DNA from: Anthoceros angustus
Taxonomy: Eukaryota; Streptophyta; Anthocerotopsida; Anthocerotales; Anthocerotaceae
NCBI GenBank assembly: GCA_010909165.1
Contig: VJWM01000296.1
Span: forward strand, 52,379 to 116,378
Direction: 5' to 3'
Length of the DNA stretch: 64,000 nucleotides
Of this stretch, positions 10,781 to 21,641 are shown piece after piece. Positions within the stretch are counted from its first letter, which is position 1, and each line of letters begins with the position of its first letter. Position numbers and translations under genes: made by a program. The notes below the pieces were generated by a model that ran no database searches, had not been told where the DNA came from, and was given only the letters and a program-made list of their open reading frames with translations.

Positions 10781-13701
10781 TCAAGCCACAAACGCGCTCT
10801 CTGCTAGATCAATAGCTCGCCCTAACCCAGCAGCTTTGTTGCGGCATTCTTCCATCTCAGAATCTGGGTCACTGTCCGCCACAATGCCTGCACCTGTTTG
10901 CAAATGCACGATCCACTCACGCCTGTTGTTGGCAGTCTTGTAGGAGTACATGGTATCATATCGGGCAAATGTGGGGAAAACCATGGTGCGCAGAGCTAAC
11001 GCTATGTCCATATCCCCAGAAAACGAAACGGCTCCAATGCCACCACTGTATGGCCCTCGCATGGTTGGCTCCAACTCATCGATGATTTGCATTGCTCTAA
11101 CCTGCAACAGAAACACATGTTAGAATCGAGCTGAGAAAAGCAATCATTCTTCTTTCCAACTGGGTCCGTGGCTTGGACCTTGGGTGCTCCACTGACTGTG
11201 CCTACAGGTAGAGCAGCACGAAGTGCATCCCAGCAAGAGTAGTCGTCAGCCAAATCCCCCGTCACCTGAAAACAGACAAGGAAGTGAGTCTCGATACGCG
11301 CACAAGGACGAAAGCCCAGTAATCTGCCATTCGTGTACACACGATACTCACTGTTGAGCTTATGTGCATCACATGGGAGTAACGCTCCACCTCCATCAGC
11401 TTTTCCACCTTCACAGTACCAGCCTTGGAGACCTGCATTAAGACAACCGTGCTGTCAAAGCACACACTTCCCCTCAGCGTTACTATCCCCATTTCAAGCT
11501 TGGCACCTGGGAAAAATACCTTTCCAACATCGTTTCTTCCCAAGTCAACCAGCATAACATGCTCTGCTCTCTCCTTCTCATCTGCCAATAACTCTCGTTC
11601 CAAAGCCAGGTCCTCTTCCAATGTCTTCCCGCGCTTTCTAGTCCCGGCAAGAGGCCTGTTAACAACTTTCTTCTGCAAAAGGTCCAAACTTCCTTGTGAG
11701 CGTTCAAACCCTAAATCTTGGACATATTTCAGATCGTCAGGACTCTCTCTCACCTTTTCAATTCGAGTCAATATTTCAGGGCTCGAAGCAACCAGTATAG
11801 CACCTCTGGCCTGCAATCATAAATCAAAGAGTTACTCGGAAAGAAGTTCAAGGTCAGCCCTGGTTCTCCAGTACTTCCGTTGACAAAGACGATATTGGAA
11901 ACCAGGCAGGCCTTTGACATCGAACACCAAACACAGGAGCACAGAACGATACCTGCAGGTAAATCATATACGGACTTGGATTCACAATCCGTAAAGCGCG
12001 ATAGACCTCAAAGGGATCTGCAAATGTGCGGCGCTCGAACCGCTGACTGAGAACCACTTGAAATATATCGCCGGCAAGTATGTGTTCTTTCGCCCGTGAT
12101 ATGGCTGCCTTGTACAGTTCTGGTGACATGTTTGAGTCCGTGAGCTGTGACCCAAATTGTGTCACGGACAGATCAACCGATCCAGAAGATAGTTTTGGCC
12201 TGAAGCAACACAAGGCAAGTGAGACATCCAGATATGCTGGGAGGCAACTACTGCAAGCATCATAGACAAGGCTGTTGCAGCTTCGTCTATACAGCATGTC
12301 TTCCCCAAGAGACAGATGCAGATGGAAAGCCGACCAATCAACAGTCAGATAAGGAACGTTTGGAGACAGCGAATATCCTGAGACAAACAGGGCTCCCCAA
12401 CATATCCCAGGGAACCACTAGACAATGAAAACACTCGGAGACAGGACATACTTACACTTCCACATTCTGAACTCTGGCAACCAGAAGCTCAAGCCGTCTT
12501 TTACCATCTCCGAAAGCTTCTTCTGGGGTGTCGAAGAGGTCAGTGAGGACCCAGTGAATGACATAGACGACCTGTAATTTCCACTGACAACAACGTGAGA
12601 CCAGGCGCTAAATTTTGCAGTGTTACAGCTTGGCAGCAGGGAACATTGACTCTGACAAAGCATATGACTGCCCACGTGAACTCAAATCACACAACTTCAA
12701 AGGCTCGTCGACGTAGAAGTCGACTCCTGGCACCTCCATGTTGATGTGGGCTACACAAAACATCCAGAAATTATCACCTTGGAAACGTGGTCGAAGACAA
12801 CCACGTCGTTGTACAGGCCCAGATGCACATCAGGGAGGCCCCTGTCATCTTCTGGAGCCTTTTCAAAGGACAGCTTCCTCTTCTCCACATATCTGACAGT
12901 ATCATAAGAAAAGTACCCAACCCAACCACCTGGAGAACACAACAAGGCATTAGGTCAAGGGTAAGCCTTGGCAACCAACCCGACCTTCTTGAAGTGCACA
13001 GTTTCACGTACCACAGAATGCATCGGGAAGTCCGTCCACACGAGCCGGCCGCCAGTTCTGAGAGATCAGAGCTGGCTCTCTCAAGGGATCTTCTGTCCTC
13101 TTCTCCACTCGGGTGCCTTGTTCGTGATTGAGAATTGTGATAACATCCTCCTTTGCAACAATCTCCATAGCAGGTTGCGCACCCACCAAACTGTAACGCC
13201 CCTGCAGACCAGGACCTCCAACAGGTCAAACTTTTGTACCAAGCAGAGCCAAGTCTACCCAACAAGTCAGCATACCTCATTACTTCCATCCACTCCGTGC
13301 TCCACAGACTCAAAGAGAAAGCTAGGTGCTTCTCGATCATCCTCCTTCACAAGACAGCGGTAGGCCAGCACAGGCGTCAAATGATCCGAAAAAATTCGCC
13401 GAACGACGGGAACCAGATTGCCCTGCTTAGAGGCATCCACGAAGGCCCGTAATTCTCGCTGGTCTCGAAGCTCATCCACCTTCGGTGGCACCAAGGTCGG
13501 GGTGTGGGTCGAAGCAGCTTGCGACACGACCTGCAGCCGACACGCTCGTTGCGCTCTACTGCCATCCAGACCGCCCCCAATGGGAACGGAATTCAGCCTG
13601 CACAAGTCGGATGCTCGCAAGCTGGGGAAACATTCCACCTGCTGCTTGGCACAGAAAGGCGAAGAGAGCGCCGGAAGCCTCAAGGTCGCCATGGATTGCA
13701 A
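10781..13701 (-). CDS. ASA1: Anthranilate synthase alpha subunit (TrpE type), plastidial
   Basis: Converts chorismate and an amino group from glutamine to anthranilate, the first step of tryptophan synthesis; the partner beta subunit supplies ammonia. Exons: 13276-13701, 13012-13201, 12778-12929, 12456-12571, 11953-12199, 11754-11810, 11520-11672, 11352-11432, 11179-11265, 10781-11101; all phases join, giving 609 residues. Exon 1 encodes a transit peptide then [15 protein letters not shown]. Motifs: [177 protein letters not shown]. The chorismate-binding core is intact. The start may be 13701 or the Met at 13692. An open frame at about 12570-12740 (AHINMEV) is intronic. Confidence 0.95.
11673..11753 (-). 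other. Stop-free 81-nt intron (exitron candidate) in anthranilate synthase
   Basis: The sequence begins GTGAGAGAG and ends CCTTTTGCAG, a good GT-AG intron. It is 27 codons long and in frame, with no stop. Removing it joins EILTRIEK directly to [10 protein letters not shown], as expected from the family; retaining it would insert 27 residues (starting [10 protein letters not shown]). Spliced-out is the better reading for the main isoform. Confidence 0.8.
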
Positions 13702-14159
13702 ATCTGACGGAAACGAGGTTGCAAATGCTTCCGACGGGGCTGCGAAACCCTTCTTAAACCCTGCCGTAACTCTGTCCTTGCATCGGCCTCAGTTCGGGCC
13801 CTGATTTCAACAGCAGGAATTTCGAACTGAAGGTAGCTTGGCGAGCCAAACATTACCCCCGAAATATCGATCCAGGCCTTGGTTGCACTTCCTTGGGCAG
13901 GAACGCGGCATTGCGAACTTTGAAGGGCGTTGGAGACACTTCGTGCTGACGGCAGAGTCTGTTAGTTTCTACACGACGGTTGCGTGCGTCCAGGCCACTG
14001 TACGCCGAATCTCTATCTTGCTATCCAAACCTCCAACCTCCTAACACGTTGTTTTTTTTTGTTTTTTTTGCTTTTTTTGCTTTTTTTGCTTTTTTTACAC
14101 ACATCTATTTATAATTTTATATCAATATACATATAGTATATCTTTGACTCGGTACTTTC
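13702..14159. other. Anthranilate synthase 5' flank and T-rich tract
   Basis: Presumed promoter and 5' UTR of the minus-strand gene. At 14050-14097 lies a run of T7-T9 blocks separated by G or GC (unit TTTTTTTGC, about five times). No gene is seen. Confidence 0.6.
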
Positions 14160-15100
14160 AGATATACGGTTAAGGGCAATCTAAGAAAAGTTGACAATCT
14201 AAGAAAGAGAAAGACAATCGACAGAGAAAGAAAAAGACAGTCGAGAGAGTCGCGCAATCAAGATAACCTGCGGACAATCATACCAATGGCTATCAACGAG
14301 ACATTTCAGCACGACAGAAAGAAAGTCACACAAGGAGGACAGATATAAAACCCTGAACGACAAGAAGGAAGTCATGCGAACAATAGGATAGTCACACGAA
14401 CAAGGAAGTCATGCGAACAGGATAGTCACACGACCAACTTGACGGCCCATGGACAATTAACGGAGAGGAAAGTCACACTAGCGGAACCAGGACGAGAAGG
14501 ACGTCACACGGGCTAGACAATCAATTGACAAGTCATACAAACAGGATAATCAACACAAAGTCACACAAGCAAGATATGTACATTATGGACAAATAGTTCT
14601 TATCACACGAGCACATATAATCAAACGAATAATCAGGAAAGCAAACAATCCATAGACACACATACAAGCAAGATCATAGGACAATCATATATAATGAACG
14701 AATAATTACAAAAACAAGACAATCCATACACAGTCACACAATCACATATAATCAATGGATAATCACAAATGCAGGGCAATCCATAGGCACTGACATAGCA
14801 AGATCATAGGACAATCATGTGTACAATCACACAAGAAAGACCATGGGATAGTCATATAGTATGTACATACAAACAAGACACTCCACACACTAGCCACACA
14901 AGCAAGACAATCCAAAGTCGAGTCATACGACAATCCTCAATTAACTATATGAATACGACAAATAGGACAACCTATTGGAAAAGAACACTAAACAGACCAT
15001 TATATTAACCCGCCAAATAGGATACCCATACAAAGAGGACACTAAATAGGGGTAAGTATGACGGTCATACAAACACGATAATACATACAAACATACAATA
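14160..15100. repeat. Degenerate simple repeat rich in AGTCACAC and GACAATC motifs
   Basis: Nearly 1 kb in which variants of AGTCACACGAACAAG and GACAATCATA recur at irregular spacing on an A-rich plus strand. No gene is supported. It marks the end of the gene island. Confidence 0.7.
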
Positions 15101-15248
15101 GTCCCGGCACAGTATGTATGTACATGTAAGATATGTACATACGAGTGAAACCAACATACAAATCAGACCAATACGCTAATTGATGTACTTGCACAGAAGT
15201 CTCGAATGAGAGAAACCACAGTGTCGCACCAAGGATAGACACCATGAT

Positions 15249-15334
15249 ATTCATTCCGGCTGAATCAACAACGCCGGTTCTGAGAAAGTTGATTCATTCC
15301 GGCTGAATCAACAACGCCGGTTCTGAGAAAGTTG
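15249..15334. repeat. Two identical tandem copies of a 43-bp unit
   Basis: Copies 15249-15291 and 15292-15334 are identical; the unit begins ATTCATTCCGGCTGAATC. The flanks are unrelated and no gene overlaps. Confidence 0.95.
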
Positions 15335-16400
15335 CCGCCACTTGGTAGTTTTTCTCCAGTCACTAATTCACATTAAACACGGCACTTCAAAAGCACCCAC
15401 GCCTGCGCTTGGCAATCCATTAGAGTGGGATGTAACTTTTGTGTCCAAATCGTTTGAAATGATGGTGCCAAGGCGCAAGCATGCTGGCGCCTAAGCGGAA
15501 ATCGTTTGTTTTAATTAGGCTATCTCCGTTCCGATATATTCAAAATAGGTCTGACGACCATACACATAACAACTTAGTACAGGAAGACGCCGACATGCCA
15601 ACAACTCCAAAGAAAGCGAACTTGGGACATATAGTGCAAACACGATAATATTTGAAGCAGCTGAATATGCGAACCCGGTTCCGGAAATCAAAAACCCTCT
15701 TGCGCAAATCTTGACAGTAACTATATTGCATATTTAAGCCTGTTTTGATTATTTGGGGTGGGTGCTATTCCTTCGGATTGCAATTTCAGTCCATTTGTAA
15801 GAGCAATACCTGTCTAGGTATAGTGGTTGGCGCCGGCTTACCAGTGCCCATACCGAACCCCTCGGACATGTTTACAATAGGGTGTCATGGACCACGCATT
15901 AACCCTAGGGCTTACAACCACTTGTCGTGCACCCATGCACTTTACCGCTTACATACATTAGGCCATGTGTTGCTTGCTCGCGCAAGAGAATGAGAAAGAA
16001 CACACCACCTTTGACACTTCCGATGACGACGCAGCCTTGATCGCTCACAAAGATGGTGTCCAACACACAAAATACGTGTTCAATTGCTATGACCTCCGTA
16101 GAAAGATAGTCACAGCCTGCAGTGAGCTCGAGAATAGGGAAGAAACTTGGCCGTATCATGTCTCTCTTCACCGTTCCGATTCCAGTACAATTTGCGATCA
16201 TGAATATTAGGGCATGGGTAATTTTAAACAACGTGCTTGGAAAACCGTTGAAATTTGAAAATAATTTCCATGATTTTGAGTCCAAATCTACGAATTTTTA
16301 GAATAGGGGGATTTTAAACCGAACCAATTATCTATCACTTTTACAACACAAACTATGCTGGCCAAAATAAAGAAGCATGACTCGAACTAGTAACCTCGGA
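15335..16400. other. Gene-free spacer
   Basis: No gene is supported. It contains one arm (15641-15668) of a 28-bp inverted repeat whose partner lies at 17154-17181 (27 of 28 positions match), and a CATGCTGGCGCC motif near 15479 that recurs in the tandem repeat to the right. Confidence 0.5.
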
Positions 16401-16404
16401 TTTT

Positions 16405-16725
16405 AATTTCTCTCATTTCAATCCACATTACCTATTCCCTAAACACTAGGAAAAATTTACCTTTAAAGGGCGGCGGCATGCCGACGCCTTAAAAGAAGAC
16501 TTGAACCCTTAATCTCTCTCATTTCAATCCATATTACCTATTCCCTAAACAATGGGAAAAACTTACCTTTAAAGTGCGCTGGCATGCCGGCACCTCAAAA
16601 GATGACTTGAACCCAACTCATTTCAATCCATATTACCTATTCCCTACACACTAGGAAAAACTTACCTTTAAAGGGTACCGGTATGCCGGCGCCTCAAAAG
16701 ATGCTGGCGTCCAGCAGTCATTGCC
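16405..16725. repeat. About three tandem copies of a ~110-bp unit
   Basis: Each unit contains CTCATTTCAATCCA, then TTACCTATTCCCTA, AAACTTACCTTTAAAG, and a GGCATGCCGGCGCC-like palindrome. Copies differ by substitutions and small indels. Non-coding. Confidence 0.85.
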
Positions 16726-17633
16726 AAAGACTATGAATCTTGGGCGCTGACATGCCGGCGCCCAGGTGTGTCACTTACGGTATGTTTAGGGTCTTCACAC
16801 CCTCGGCTGTTGTGCACAATGACGTCGACCGTGTCTGGATTGGATGTATAGCACGAATATAGAAATAGCTGTATGCATTCCCTTCGATGATGCTGCAGAG
16901 ATGGTCGCCCATGTTCATTACTATTGTTTAACGAATCGCATGCACTAACGACATGGGCATCATTTTCATCAAAAATAATGGTCATCTTGTAGGACGAACC
17001 CTTCGTCTACCACTGTGGGCCACTAAAAGACACAAACTTCTTTACGACACCCTAATTGTGTGCCTTCTTCTACAGGGTATGCTCAAATATGGCATTTCAA
17101 TGTCCATCAAAAACCCCGTTCCGCGTATATTCACGTCAAAAGCCGCTTGATGTATATTCAGCCGCTTCAAATATTATCGTGTTGATAGTGGGACAACTTG
17201 TCATGGGTGATTGACTATGAACCACATAATATATACATGTTAACCATTGAGTTATGTTGTGGTACAATATCACTGCCCCGTTACGCTATATGTCTCATGG
17301 CATCACGCACATGTTAAATAAACTTTGAAAAATTAATTGTATAATATTATTTTGCCCATTACTTAAATTTTTTATGTACTTATTTTACATACTTAAAAAA
17401 TGAACCTTACATCTTGTAGCCAAAAAAATTGACTAGGTATAGCTACATACACAATAGCTATATGATGTTGCAATATCATCAATTGTACCACGATTACGAT
17501 TAAATGAGATAGTCTTCCACGGCGGAAGAACTCTTTCGCGGGAGTTGGGTAATTCGATGTTCATATATTCTTTCGCTGGTGTTGGGTAATTCCGAATACT
17601 TTTTCTCGGGAGTTGGGCGCGCACAAACAAGGG
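16726..17633. other. Gene-free spacer
   Basis: No gene is supported. It includes the right arm (17154-17181) of the inverted repeat and becomes strongly AT-rich after 17300. Confidence 0.5.
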
Positions 17634-17812
17634 ACGACATCATCTACACATAATTCGACGTTCGGATAATGCATGCTACGTAAATCATATGGCACGACAT
17701 CATCTACACATAATTCGATGTTCGGATAATGCATGCTAAGTAAATCATATGGCACGACATCATCTACACATAATGTGATGTTCGGATAATGCATGCTAAG
17801 TAAATATGGCAC
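17634..17812. repeat. Three tandem copies of an exact 60-bp unit
   Basis: Units start at 17634, 17694 and 17754; each has ACATCATCTACACATAAT, then TTCGGATAATGCATGCTA. They differ at a few positions and the last is shortened. The 60-bp period keeps a minus-strand frame open (repeating SMHYPN...CVDDVVP), but nothing else suggests coding. Confidence 0.9.
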
Positions 17813-18079
17813 AGATAGGCGGAACTAATGGACAAAGGTTTGAAACAAAGCCTCTCTAGCCCAAGTGGGAAGATTACCCTTGAGCAATATTATTGATCTA
17901 CTCTAAAGTACTTTCGAAAAGAACATTGAATTTTGTACTCAGCTAGATTTGTACTCAACCACATTTTGTACTCAACCAAATTTTGTATCGACCCCTTTTC
18001 AACAAGGAAGTAACCTGCAATAGTAGGTAACATCATTATAGCAACCACCGTAATTCGACGGAAAGTAATAATCCATCCA

Positions 18080-18326
18080 GTGGCTCACAAGCTCTCCCCT
18101 AGCTCATAAGCTCTCCATTGGCTCACAAGCTCTCCCCTAGCTCACAAGCTCTCTCCTAGCTCACAAGCTCTCTCCTAGCTCACAAGCTCTCCATTGGCTC
18201 ATAAGCTCTCCATTGGCTCACAAGCTCTCCATTGGCTCACAAGCTCTCCCCTAGCTCACAAGCTCTCCATTGGCTCACAAGCTCTCCATTGGCTCACAAG
18301 CTCTCCATTGGCTCACAAGCTCTTCC
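18080..18326. repeat. 19-bp tandem array, GGCTCACAAGCTCTCC(AT/CC)T type
   Basis: About 13 units of GCTCACAAGCTCTCC, alternating CATTG and CCTAG at the join. The array ends about 340 bp upstream of the WDR92 start codon. A one-base-shorter version of the core, GCTCACAGCTCTCC, occurs at 20668-20681 just before the CIB-like gene. Confidence 0.9.
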
Positions 18327-18668
18327 CTGTATTATCGTATTTATATCTCATTTTCTTAATATTGTCCCTCACAAACAGCACAACACGAAGGAAAAGAATT
18401 TTTTCAACAAGGTAGGGCTTTATGTTCTTCAAAGATTTCATCTTCAAGTGATAAAATTTTAAAATTTTAATCCTAAGGATATTTAACTTTAGATATACCT
18501 ATGTCATCCAAATCTCCAAAAATATCTAATAACATATGTAATGAAAGTGAAAATAATGTTTTTAAAACTCACCTAGTTAAGTCTGTAAGATAGACAAAAT
18601 AAGAAACAATGAATGACTTAAAATAAAATAGGATAAAGACACATTGTATGGTAAAGGACTATGAAGTA

Positions 18669-19746
18669 ATGGATGCACAGAATAAACCACAAATTCTCCA
18701 ACATATATACAAATCTCTTACTTCAACTGTATTTGATACCCTTTGGGTGCCTAGTAGTGCAAGATTTATTTTGCTAGGTGCTACTCCTCGAACTAATGGA
18801 TGTTTGCAAATATATGAGCTAGATGGTGTATCAGATCTTCAGTTGCTTAAAAGTGTTGAAAAACCAAATAGCTTCAAGTGTGGGACATTTGATGCTTCTA
18901 GCTTAGTAGACAGACAACTTGCGACTGGTGACTTTAAAGGAAATCTTGATATATGGGACTTAGAAAGACTCGGTTCGCCATTATATCATGTTAAAGCTCA
19001 TGATACTATAGTGAATGCCATTGATGGTTGTGGTGGCTTGAATATTGGTTATGGTGCACCAGAATTAGTGACCGGTGGACGAGATGGTCGAGTGTGTGTA
19101 TGGGACCAAAGGCAAAAGGATGATCCAGTTACATCATTTGACCCTGAAAATAAAGATATTGCACGAGATTGCTGGGCCGTTGCATTTGGAAACTCATACA
19201 ATGATGAAGAACGCTGTGTTTTAGCTGGCTACGACAATGGGGATGTGAAATTATTTGACCTTAGGCGGTGCTATCCGATGGGAGACAAGTATGAAAAATG
19301 GAGTCTGTGGTGTGCAATTTGATCGTAAAGACATCAAGATGAACAAAATTGTAGCTACTACGTTAGAAGCACAATTCAATGTCTATGATGTAAGAACTTA
19401 TCATGCTGAAAAGGGGTTTGCTAGCTTAACACAAAACTTGGAGCATGGCACCACGGTTTGGGGTGTTAAGCATTTACCTCAAAATAGAGAGGTGTTTATG
19501 ATTTTGGGTGGTGATGGTTCTTTAAATCTATATAAATATTCATATCCTGATAAAAGATCCATGAAAGATGACAATGGAAAAGAGTATGGGATAATGGGTT
19601 GTTGTAATCTCTTGTCATCCAAATCGTTGTCAACACAACCAATTTGCTCTTTTAGTTGGAGTCCCGACAAAGAAGGATTATGTGTATTTGGATCTTTTGA
19701 CCAATGTCTAAGAGTTGGAGTTGTAACCAAATTGAATAAACTTTGA
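18669..19746 (+). CDS. WDR92: WDR92 (DNAAF10) homologue, WD40 co-chaperone, one frameshift
   Basis: WDR92 is a seven-bladed WD40 protein that works with R2TP/prefoldin-type chaperones in cytoplasmic assembly of axonemal dyneins. Intronless. The preferred start is 18669 (MDAQNKPQILQHI), aligning with the short N-terminus of the family; 18648 is an alternative. Seen: FKCGTFDASS, LATGDFKGNLDIWDLE, VNAIDGCGGLNIGYGAPE, VTGGRDGRVCVWD, RQKDDPV, RDCWAVAFGNSYNDEER, AGYDNGDVKLFDLR, then in another frame AIRWETSMKNGVC, FDRKDIKMNKIVATTLE, STQPICSFSWSPDKEGLCVF and VTKLNKL at the end. The frame changes at about 19262-19270, where roughly two bases seem to be missing between DLR and AIRW. Everything else is open and conserved, so a consensus error or a very recent lesion is more likely than an old pseudogene. 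Confidence 0.9.
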
Positions 19747-20703
19747 CAAAAGTAGAACTCCTTTTTCCATTTTATTTTATACAAGAAAAGCAAATTTAAA
19801 CACACAATCTACATTCATTGATATTATTGTTGCATTATAAAAAACCATTATAATATATATAAAGTTAAAAAATAAATTATATGTATTTATTTTAATAGTT
19901 AAATTAATATAGTAATTTATTATTATATAGACATGGACGGTTTGCTTATATATTTTTTTTCGTCTCATATTCTCTTCATTCAAAAGAAAAAATCCAAAAA
20001 TGATTTTTGATATAGCCTACAATGATGAGGATGAAACATTGGGATATCTACAATTATGGAAACAAGATTGAGCATTTAGGTTACAAAGGTGAAGATAAAA
20101 TAGGAGAATACCTCCACTGCGAACTCGGACCATTATTTTACAAGATTGACTCTCTACAACAACAGCAACTTTATTTATGTTCACTAAGGGTGGGACAAAA
20201 AAGGTACAGTGTAAATTAGGTGGAAGAAAAGAGTACACGTACATGTGTACATCATTACTAGACATACATTTATAGTAGCTAAAAAAGTAATGTAACAATT
20301 AATCAATTGTATCCAAAACATTAGGTTAAAAACAACTAACTTCTCTCCACAAAAGCAGTACCACTAAACCATAGAGGCGCATAAAAAACTTTGAAAAATT
20401 TCTCGATTTATGCATGTCATCTTGTCATTCTTATATACAAATTCTTGCTTATGTACAAGTGCTTGCTTATATAAAATTCAACCTGAATCCAAAAATAAAA
20501 GCGTGTCAAGTTTGGAATAGTACCTTAAATGTCATTTTATTTAATATTAGATTCATATATTTACCTATAATTTATCATAAAATTAAAATATAAAAATAAT
20601 TAGATATATTTAACTTAAGGGTATTATATATATGTATATATATTATATATAATATTCTATTATACGAGCTCACAGCTCTCCTTCACTCTCTTTAGCTTTT
20701 CCA
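19747..20703. other. AT-rich intergenic DNA before the CIB-like gene
   Basis: Very AT-rich, with no supported gene. Just upstream of the next start codon lies GCTCACAGCTCTCC (20668-20681), matching the 19-bp array upstream of WDR92 apart from one A. Confidence 0.55.
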
Positions 20704-21602
20704 ATGATTTCTTGTTGCAAACAAGTATGGAGAGTAACAAAACGATGGGGGAGAGGAGTGTTACATAAAGCCCCAAGACCTCCAAAAAGAATATTGAGGG
20801 TATTGCCTCAAGAAGATATAGATAGATTCAAGAATAAGTACCCTTTTAGTAAATCAGAAATTACAAAGTTGTACAATAAATTTCAGGTAAGCATTCACGG
20901 ATCATAAAATCCAATAAAATTGCAGAGAGTACAACGGTAAAAAAATGAAGTCCATCAAACCAGCAACATCAAACTGAATTGTTTTTACAAATCTAACACT
21001 TATGATCTTGGGAATGCAAAAGATGATAAGTGCTACAGGTGGAGATATAATCAACAAAGATGATTTGCTTCAAGTGGAGGAATTGCGTGCAAATCCTTTT
21101 GCGTCAAGAATATGTGATTTATTTAGTGAGGACATGTCAGGAGTTTTAACCTTCGAGAAGTTTTTGAATATGATATCAGTTTTTTCCCCACACACATTGC
21201 CAGAAATAAAAATGATATGGGCATTTGCAATATGGGATTTTGATGGAGATGATCTAATTGGCAAAGGTAATTTTAGTAGGGGAGAAATGTTTTTGCACCA
21301 ACTTGTTAAAACTAGTTTGAAATGAGGATAGTCATTTTCACATGCTGCATGCAATATGTGCAGAGGACATTATGCATGGAATCGATCTTGTCACATGTTC
21401 AACACCTATGGTTCGTCCTTCACTTCATTTGTTGAAAAGAGTTCCTTCCTCAGCAGGACTTGAAGAAAATGAACTTAGCATGTTAGCAGACCAAGTAGCA
21501 AAAGAAGTTGATCCTGAAAATACAGGTTTAGCTTATCATGACTTCCGTGGTATTTTAACAAGAATGCCTGATTTTATTAGTAACTTTTTGATTAATATAT
21601 AA
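20704..21602 (+). CDS. CIB-type EF-hand calcium-binding protein
   Basis: CIB (calcium- and integrin-binding) proteins are four-EF-hand regulators related to calcineurin B. Three exons: 20704-20886 (donor CAG|GTAAGC), 21023-21266 (donor AAAG|GTAATT), 21364-21602, giving 221 residues. Seen: LPQEDIDRFKNKYPFSKSEI and TKLYNKFQ, like the first CIB helix; ANPFASRICDLFSED, then GVLTFEKFLNMISVFSPHT; the third EF-hand loop DFDGDDLIGKED, which only forms once the second intron is removed; a fourth hand near EVDPENTGLAYHDF; and the CIB-like end MPDFISNFLINI. The N-terminal MISCCKQVW may be acylated, but it has no MG start. Family placement is by pattern recognition. Why a plant should have a CIB rather than a CBL protein is discussed in the findings. 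Confidence 0.8.
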
Positions 21603-21641
21603 ACCTAAATTTATAAAATTAAAATAATCCAGTACTGCCTT

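Noticed and set aside
11673-11753. A 27-residue lineage-specific insertion in anthranilate synthase
   Set aside because: The stretch has good GT-AG ends and its removal restores the family sequence, so it is treated as an intron that happens to be stop-free.
12570-12740. Open frame with [17 protein letters not shown] as an extra anthranilate synthase exon
   Set aside because: HVSK joins directly and in phase to VVYVIHWV, as in the family; the peptide falls in the intron between them.
14817-15254. Small open frames in the ACA/GTC-rich tract
   Set aside because: Degenerate simple repeat with no coding signal on either strand.
17561-17812. Repeat protein with 20-residue units on the minus strand
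   Set aside because: A 60-bp tandem repeat automatically keeps a frame open; there is no start context, and neighbouring sequence is non-coding.
17634-18326. CRISPR-like array
   Set aside because: The units abut directly with no unique spacers, and the genome is eukaryotic.
21364-21602. A further intron in the last CIB exon (GTTCGT to CCTCAG)
   Set aside because: It would be only 43 nt, not a multiple of three, and removal would break a frame that ends in the conserved C-terminus.
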